Shown: one piece after another, positions 56,560 through 64,000 of the stretch
How positions within the stretch are numbered: position 1 is the first letter of the stretch
Layout: every line of letters begins with the position of its first letter
Assembly (NCBI GenBank): GCA_948474755.1
Contig: CAOLHI010000152.1
Location: 434,001 to 498,000, forward strand
From: Ctenosaura bakeri
Lineage: Eukaryota; Chordata; Lepidosauria; Squamata; Iguanidae
Direction: 5' to 3'
DNA length: 64,000 bases
Position numbers and translations under genes: made by a program
Notes under the pieces: model-generated
Told to the model about the DNA's origin: nothing
Database searches by the model: none
What the model saw: only the letters and a program-made list of their open reading frames with translations

Positions 56560-58170
56560 AAACAATCCATGGAAGAAGAAAAATAGGAAACATCTACAAA
56601 AAGTCAATGTGGCTACATAACGAACTCAAGGAGTAAGTGAAATGGAAAAAAAGAGCATCTACAATGAGTGGAAGGAAGGATGAATCACCATGGGAGAGTA
56701 CAGATGTGTAGCCCAAGTTAGCAAGAATAACGTAAGGAAAGATAAAGCTGAGAATGAACTAAGACTGGCTAGACAAGCAAGAAGCAACAAAAAGGGTCTC
56801 TCCCCCTCCCCAGATACATTTAAGGTAAGAGAATTGCCAAGGAAAGAGTGGGGTTGTTGTTCAGTAAGGATGGTAAAATTGTAAAACATCTAAAAATAAT
56901 AATAAAATAAAATAAACAACAAAAAGTAAAGTGAACTACTCAATAGCTAATTTGCTTCAGTTTTGTTCCAAAGAAGAACTGTATGCTTCCGTGAAATAGC
57001 AGAAACCTTAGCAAAGATCTTTATTCCAAATCAAGATTGATAGAGAGTCAGTCAGGAATCACCTAGCAACCTAAATGATCTCATATTTTCAGGGCCAGAT
57101 GAACTGCATTCCAGAATACTGGAGGAACTTGCTGATATACTCTCTGAACTTGGCATCACTTTTGAGAAATCTTGGAGAATGGGTGAGGTGCAAGAGAACT
57201 GGATGACCTAGCAAACTACAGACTTGTCAGCCCAACCTCAATACCAAGAAAAATATAGAATGGATTATACAGGATCACTAGAAGCCAGAATGGGTTTATC
57301 AAGAAGAAATCCTGTCAGACTAATCTTATATCTTATTTCAATCAAGTCACTAGTTGGATAGATTGTGAGTATGCTGTAGATTTTATTTATCTGGATTTTA
57401 ACAACACATTAGATAAAGTCCCTGTAATATTTTGATTAGCAAACTTCTTAAATGTGGAACAGTGTAGACACTGTCAGATAGTTCAATAATTGATTGAAAA
57501 ACCATGTTCAAAGAGTCTTTATCAATGACTGCACCTAAGACTGGAAGGAAGTCTTGAGTGGAGCGCCTTAGGATTCTATTCTAGGGCTATTACTCTTCCA
57601 CATTTTTATTAATGACTTAGATAATTGGGTTGAGGGAACCATTGTCAAGTTTTTAGATGTCACAAAACTGGAAGGGTGGCTAACACATTGGAAGATAGGA
57701 ACAGAATTTAAAAGGGCCTAAATAAACTAGAAAATAGGTAGAGATTAATAAAAAGAAATTCAACAGAGAGAAATGGCAAAATTTTACATTTTGGTCACAA
57801 AACCCAAATATATAGGTATATGATGGGGGATACACAGCTTAGCAATACCATGTCCAAAAAAGACCTTGGGATTACTACTGATGTAACTTGAACATGAGCC
57901 AGCAGTGTGATGCTGCAGTCAAAAGGCATATTTCATTTATCTGGACTTTAACAACACATTTGATAAGGTCCCCATAATATTTTGATTAGCACACTTATTA
58001 AATGTGGAACAGATGCAGACAATGCACACCAGACTGGAAGGAAGTCTTGAGTGGAGTGCCTTAGGGTTCTCTGCCACCACAGAGGGAAGGATCAGGTCTA
58101 CTGGTTTTAAGTTATGGGAGAGTAGATTTCAACTGAACCTTAAAAGTAACTTCTAAACAGTGTGTGTAGT
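56560..58170 (+). pseudogene. Old CR1 LINE ORF2, rearranged
   Basis: A degenerate CR1 reading plus. Pieces in order: the pre-RT linker (NELRLARQARSNKKG, 56755-56800), an RT N-terminal block near 57085-57190 (HSRILEELADIL, FEKSWRMGEV), RT motif A near 57385-57425 with a Ser-Lys pair replaced by Asn codons, the GVPQGS-to-FADD region near 57560-57680, and thumb sequence to about 57920. A second copy of the motif A region then follows (57932-58020) and the sequence jumps to the C-terminal block (58095-58150). Many stops and shifts. Much older than the CR1 at 7.2-8.4 kb. Confidence 0.85.
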
Positions 58171-61100
58171 TTGGCAATGAAACTAATTGCCTAGATGGTG
58201 GGTTCTTCTTCTCTATCATGAGATTCTGCTTTCTTTTGTTTTTCAGAAAGCTGCCACTGGCTAATCTGAGGTCTATAATTTTAAAAACTTTTATCTTGCA
58301 CCTGTCCCACCTCCCCAGCTGCACACTTCAATTAGTTGTTGCTTATCATATCCAATCAAGATGAATTCCTATCTGTATATCAGATATGGCTTCTCAGCAG
58401 CTTTTTGTGTAGGCCAACAGGTCATAATCAAGTCAAATATATTATTTTCAAGTGCTATTCCTGCATTATTTATGAATGTGCTGTAGTGATGACACCAAGG
58501 TTTACTTCATTCCTTCATACAGCAGGAATAAAGGAGCTTTCCCAATTGTATTAATTTCAACCTCTTACCTGTTACAATAACAAATAGTTATATTTCTCCT
58601 GTAATCACTCACTCTCTTAGTATAAATATTCCATTGCAAAATGTAATAAAAGATCAGTACTATCACTGTTACTTCATTTATATTATCAGCACTTTCAAAT
58701 TTATTTTATTTGCTAACCCACCTGAAGGTAAGCATAGTAAGATAACTATAGTAGACTCATAGTAGTCATCCATTTCAGAAAGATTTTCCTGGTGTTTCAA
58801 CTAAATCTACATTTATCAATCTTTCCCTAGATACCAGTAAGCCCTTGAGTCTATTAAACTGCAAAATCAGAAATTTCTCATACACTGCAATAAAAATAAC
58901 TTTGAATCACAGTAATAAAAAGTAAACCTCCATGTCATTGTACTTTACCAAGGTGAGAAAAGAAAGGAAGTTGGCAGCTAAAATAGTTAGTGGCAAAACA
59001 AGAGTCAATATTTTTGGTTTATATAGTGTGGGGATACATTGCACCTGATTAAAGGACATATTCTCTAGAACTTAAAATACATGCATGGAAGCAAAGCTGG
59101 CAGAAGAAAATGCATTACTTTTTTAAAGCTGTGCAATTTTCTTTTTTAAAAATATGTATAGATAAGTTGTAAAAAGACAAAGGTTTAAAGTACCTATTTC
59201 CATGGTACAACTTAATTCATATTGACATCATATTGAAAATTCCTTGTGTATCAAAAAGGTTTAGTCCATAGTATGGTAACTGTACACAGGATTGCAGCCT
59301 TATTCCCAGATGTCCAGAAGAAATTCCTATGAGCTTCAACCATGCCTTGGCCTAAACAAACTGTCTCCTTTCCTGAATGCATATAATGAATTCATTTGTT
59401 TAAAGATGAATATTCTTACCTTTCCCCAGAGCTTCCAGGCTGGTCTACTTCAGTGCTGCTCAAAGGTGTGCTCTGCAGACTAGTGCCAATCCTTTAGCCA
59501 TTGGTTTCTGGTCTGTGCCAAGCTTCCAGGAGATTTTGCAGGTAAAAATAATATAGCACGAATATGGGAAAAAATGTGGCCTACCACAACATATAGTCTG
59601 AGAAGCATAGGCTTATTCCATCAGCTTCATTAAAGAAGAAAGGACTAAGTCAAGGAAAGTCATAGGATTCTGAAAGATTCTAAACATGATTGATAGGATT
59701 CTGATAGGACTCTAAACATGATCTCATTTCCTAGACTGGCAATGCAAAAGCAGCCTTCAGAACCACACACACACATCTTGTTATTGTTTCCACTGTTGTC
59801 TAGATAGAGATAGTTTTGCATTCTAAGCATTTAACAGATGGATATTTACCAACCCAAATCTTTCCCCGCCTGCTGCTCTATTTGTCTGGTGTGATCTCCT
59901 GAATTTTATGTCACCCATAGTCAAATATTTTGATTATTTTGCATCCTGGATTGTGTCATTGAGAGAACAATTTCAATAATTATCCTTCCTTCCCACAATA
60001 GTTCCAAACTCTAATTCCTACTGTCTTTTAAACAGTTGGACAAGATAGGAAATGACCATACATAACCTCAGTGCCATCTCATCCAGTAACATCCCCAAAG
60101 TGATTTTCGTAACTAACAATACCAATAATCTTTATGCAGGCTTTGTCATTGAGAAAACTTGCAATACAAGTCAAGGATCCAGATTTTGCCCTGATACAGT
60201 CAGTTGAACTACTCTTATCTCTCCAACAACTGGTTTTGTGTATCAACAGGGCCATGTTCTTATTTCAGCCTATTGTTGTGTCATTATCAAGCACCTTAAA
60301 TTTTATAGCCACAAACCTAATCAAATTAGCCAATCTATTTCACTATGCTCCATATTAGACTGCATCTGCTGATGTGTTGCTACAAGTCAATTACATATCC
60401 AACCACTGAGGCTAATGATGGCTTTGTAACTATTCTCATTATGCTTTAATAGGGAGAGCATTCTCCATAAAATACTAATATCTCAGGCATTGCTATTTAT
60501 CTGATAACAGAAACTATTTACAATATAGCAATCATATCAGCAACAATGCAGTTTTTCTGAGCCTCATAGAATGTACATGTTTTATTTCTGGGATATATGC
60601 AGTAAATATTAAAGCAGAACTGAAAGTAGACACTGTGTATTCAATAGCCTTTAAAGAACCTTTAGAAATGACTTTCCCAGTGTTTACTGCATCACCACTA
60701 CCACTATACCACCACCATTATCTTGACCACGTGTTCAGCACTGTGTGATTCCTGAAGATAATTTATATGACTAAGTCTGCCAACATTGTTCTCACAATGA
60801 ATTGTTTTCATCTCCCAGCACGCTAGGGACTCTGAAGTATCTGGGCAGTGATTTCCTTCCAGATGGAATGGAGCTATTAAAAATGTTTGACTCTACCCCC
60901 CAAATAGTTCAGACTAAAACATGGTTAGGCAGTGTCCAGCTGTTTGCAGTTCAATACATGAAGATAACTGCATGTGTGTTTCATGGATGCTTCCTGGATT
61001 CCTACCCCTGCCCAGCCCTGAAATGATCATGGGGGATCATTCTGGCAGCAATGAGGCTGGTCGTATGGGTAGGAGATCATTCCAAAAAAGAGATACTATA

Positions 61101-61592
61101 TGCCCTTTTCTGCAACAACTTCAAAATGACATATGCATGTTCAATATGCTATAATGCATGCATAGTATTTTTTTCCAGGAAGTATTTTTGTATCTACCTA
61201 TGATTTTAAAATGGCAATTGGAGAAGACTTGCAAACTTTGGCAATGACCCTAGGCAAATTCCATACAAGGGCTAGGCAACTTCCTTGGGACAAAAGGCTG
61301 TAATGGGATCTGCCAACCAGGAACGTAAAGAATACTTACATACTTTCTTTGTCTTGATAAGAAAAGCTATACCCCATGGGAGAAAAAAGAGTCACTAAAA
61401 TGTTTGCCTATGTTCCACCAGAACAAAAGATGTCAATAGCTGGGGGTGAAAGTATTGGCATATTTAGGACAAATGTGGTCTATTGTTCACAAAAACTAAG
61501 CAATGATTTTGAATACAGAACAGTTCAGGGTAAGTAAATCTAGGTAATTGTTTTGTATTCATGATCACTACTTAGGACCCTGTTTTAGTGTT
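58171..61592. other. AT-rich non-coding DNA
   Basis: No gene or well-preserved repeat recognised. Confidence 0.5.
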
Positions 61593-61752
61593 GTATTCCA
61601 CTTGAACTGCAAAGGCAACATCCTTGCAATCCTGGGATTAACAATTTAGAGAGAAGCATTTAGAATTCTCACCCACAGAGCCCATGAGCCTCACTAAACT
61701 ACAAATCCCAGAATTTCACAGGATGCTGCCATGGCAGTTAAAGTGGAATGTA
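61593..61752. repeat. Fold-back (MITE-like) element
   Basis: The left arm, 61593-61639 (TATTCCACTTGAACTGC ... AATCCTGGGATT), and right arm, 61703-61752 (AATCCCAGAATT ... GCAGTTAAAGTGGAATGTA), are imperfect inverted copies. The family appears frequent in lizard genomes from general knowledge. Relatives are at 34.6 and 54.3 kb. Confidence 0.72.
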
Positions 61753-64000
61753 GCACTATGATAGTACAGTGTAAGAGGGCAGTTAGTCACAGTTGTGACA
61801 CTATTGTCACAATCATAACTTCCTCTTGCAATGTACTTTATTGGGTATCAATTGTATGGGGAGAAGATGCTCCATTCTGTTGCTGTTTGATAATGGTTGA
61901 ATGACATTTCTGTCAGGTTTAGGGGGAAGTAGGCCAGGATAAGGATTACAGAATGATAAAGAATTCTAGCTAATGTATTATGTGCAAAAAGTGTGGCCAA
62001 CTCAAAATACAACCTTGTAATATTTAGCAGGAAAAATGCCTTCTTCATAGAAGATCTCTCATCTTCTATACATAAAATAGTAACTACATGAACACAGACA
62101 TGCTGAAGCATCCATGTGTATATTGCTGCAATTTAATAATATAGAACATGATTATTTGCTTTTTTTGCATCCATGAGAGGCAATGGAACCAAATCCCTGG
62201 ATAACCAGAAAGTCACTGTATATTTTGATTTTTGTATATTCAGTAGGATTCCCCTTTAGATAGTTCTTAATACAAAGAACTGTAAATAGTATTACTATTT
62301 GATACATTTTATTGTCTTTCTTTTCTTTTCTTTTTCAATTTCTTCTCCTATGTCTTTGCTACATATTCAAAACTTTGATGTAAGTTGTTCAAAGTCAATG
62401 TTGCCAACAATTGTATGTCCATGAAAATGGGTTTCTCTGCAACTTCAGCTGGTTTTGTTGCAGACATCATGGGGATTAATCTTCATATGCAAAAGCAGTG
62501 CATTTATGCCGTACTAAAATTAAATTGTTGTACTGGTTTCCATCAATTCCACTGCTGAAGGAATGGAAGGTAGAGAGCTAAGGATGAAGACAGACCATGA
62601 GGAAAGGAATGGAGGTGATACAGATAAATGAAAAGGACTGGAGAAGAAGAAAGGGTTGAAAGAGCAGAAAACAGAGAGAAGGATGGACGATGAGAAGCAG
62701 AGCTAAAGCAGCACTTCAGAGGCAAAAATGGTGGCTAAGGACAAAACAGGAGAGAGAGTTAAGGGGGAGGACCTGGAAGGGAAGCTAACTGTATTCATTG
62801 CCATGGCAACAGGCTAGAAGATGTGAGACTTTTAACCATGGGGCCTATGGGAACTTAATTTAGAGTTAGAGAGCAGCCTAAGTCCTCCACAAAGGCAGCC
62901 AAGGTAGTCCTTATGTCTCCTATCACTCCTTATTGGAAATGGGCTCATTGCTAGTGGACAAGTCCACCTTAAATAGGCACAATCAGGTAGCAGAGATTAC
63001 CTTCCTAGTTCTGAAGCAATCATTTCAAAGCAGAGCTGGGAGAAGATACTGAAAGCCCGAGACGGGAAGAGGGTTTGACAGGTAATGGGGATTGTTGTTG
63101 CTAGGGGAGAAGCACAAATATGAATATGAGAAGAAGATCCAAGGATAGTGAGTCCATATGAAGGAATGTGTAGGGGGCAGCCAAGGAGCTACTTACCTGC
63201 TTAATGTTCAGAGACATACTTACTGTGTGGAAGAGCTGGTCCACATTCTGTGCTTTTAATTATTCACAATAAATAGTCTTCAGCATACGCACTATCAAAG
63301 TATTAATTGAGATTAACTGAGGTTTATTCAGAGCCACTGACACCCAGAGTGGCCAGTCCATGAGCTATATTAAGAGATATAGAAATCACAGCTGTATTGG
63401 AGCTCATGTGCTGTTTTAAAGTAGAATTGCATTTCAATGAGACTTCTAGGAGTGTGATACCACTTTAAAACTAAGTCTATGTTTTCCTCTGCCTTGCATT
63501 CAAAGAAAATTGTGGCTTTTTTGGTATAAGCAGCACTGCCTTGCCAAAATTTAAATGCAAACCAAGAAATCTTCATAGAAAAAAAGCCAAGTAGGCTGAA
63601 GGGACAGAAGATAGAAGGGATAGAAGATAGATAGAAGACAGAAGATAAGGACACGGACAGACAATGACACTTTTGCATTATGTTCACTCAGTGACCAACA
63701 AAATCTACTTCTTACAACAGACAGTAAGAGGGTTCTCTTGTGTTCAAATCCACCTTGGGATTGCTTTTCTGCAGTATCTAGGACATATATATTTGTGTTC
63801 CCCAGTTTGTTTGTCATAAACAAATGTAAATTGCTTGCAACTAAACATGTCCTATTTCTGTTTTCACTTGTGATTTGTTTTCCTAACTCAGTGAACAAAT
63901 AATCATATCTGAATTATACCCAGATTACATTTAAGACTGTGCTTGAGAAGATATGATCAACAGAATCATTCTGTCTTAATTAGATTGTTTTCCCCACTCT
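61753..64000. other. Non-coding DNA
   Basis: No gene or repeat that I can support. A purine-rich stretch (62560-62770) gives a spurious open frame with no domain on the minus strand. Confidence 0.5.

Noticed and set aside
62543..62725. Minus-strand open frame rich in Ser, Phe and Leu
   Set aside because: Arises from a purine-rich plus strand; low complexity and no domain.
1..64000. CRISPR arrays, bacterial operons or prophage
   Set aside because: No regularly spaced direct repeats with unique spacers; the repeat content and base composition are those of a vertebrate genome.

Overview
This window looks like non-genic DNA from a squamate reptile (lizard or snake) genome. The backdrop is AT-rich and holds a mixed repeat load: CR1, L2, RTE/BovB-like and L1 LINEs, a tRNA-derived SINE, a 5S-rRNA-derived SINE, Ty3/Gypsy, Ty1/Copia and tyrosine-recombinase (DIRS/Ngaro) retrotransposons, and fold-back elements. 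That combination points to squamates; the species cannot be read from the sequence. I recognise no host protein-coding gene. All convincing coding signal belongs to retroelements.

Layout. 1-7.2 kb: ordinary DNA, then an old LTR-like repeat, Ty3/Gypsy remnants on both strands and an AT-rich fold-back. 7.2-8.4 kb: a young 5'-truncated CR1 on the minus strand with an uninterrupted 369-codon reverse transcriptase end. 8.4-20 kb: ordinary AT-rich DNA with one SINE and microsatellites. 20.4-22.5 kb: a scrambled Ty1/Copia element whose reverse-transcriptase piece is inverted relative to its RNase H, ending in a complete 3' LTR. 22.5-24.9 kb: a badly decayed DIRS/Ngaro-type element. 25.2-31.3 kb: a second, much better preserved DIRS/Ngaro-type element. 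31.3-41.4 kb: ordinary DNA with SINEs, a fold-back and a complete 882-bp solo LTR. 41.4-46.9 kb: a nested complex with the LTR-like repeat of 2.8-3.7 kb, a GC-rich module present twice in opposite orientation, and an L1 with a 5' inversion whose 3' reading frame is still open. 46.9-64 kb: ordinary DNA with L2, BovB-like and CR1 fragments and one more fold-back.

The most interesting unit is the element at 25.2-31.3 kb. In order it carries a CpG-rich leader, about eight 47-bp tandem repeats, a Gag-like ORF1 with two zinc-finger motifs, an overlapping reverse transcriptase/RNase H frame with no usable ATG, a tyrosine recombinase, an SGNH (GDSL-type) hydrolase in the same frame as the recombinase, and a 3' tail with a hairpin and a poly(A) signal. 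It is inactivated by only a few single-base lesions, one of which is a stop codon exactly at the first catalytic arginine of the recombinase. Vertebrate Ngaro elements with such a hydrolase are known to me. The leader array, the +1 frame arrangement and the recombinase/hydrolase join are the parts worth checking.

All family assignments rest on reading translated motifs by eye; no database search was possible.
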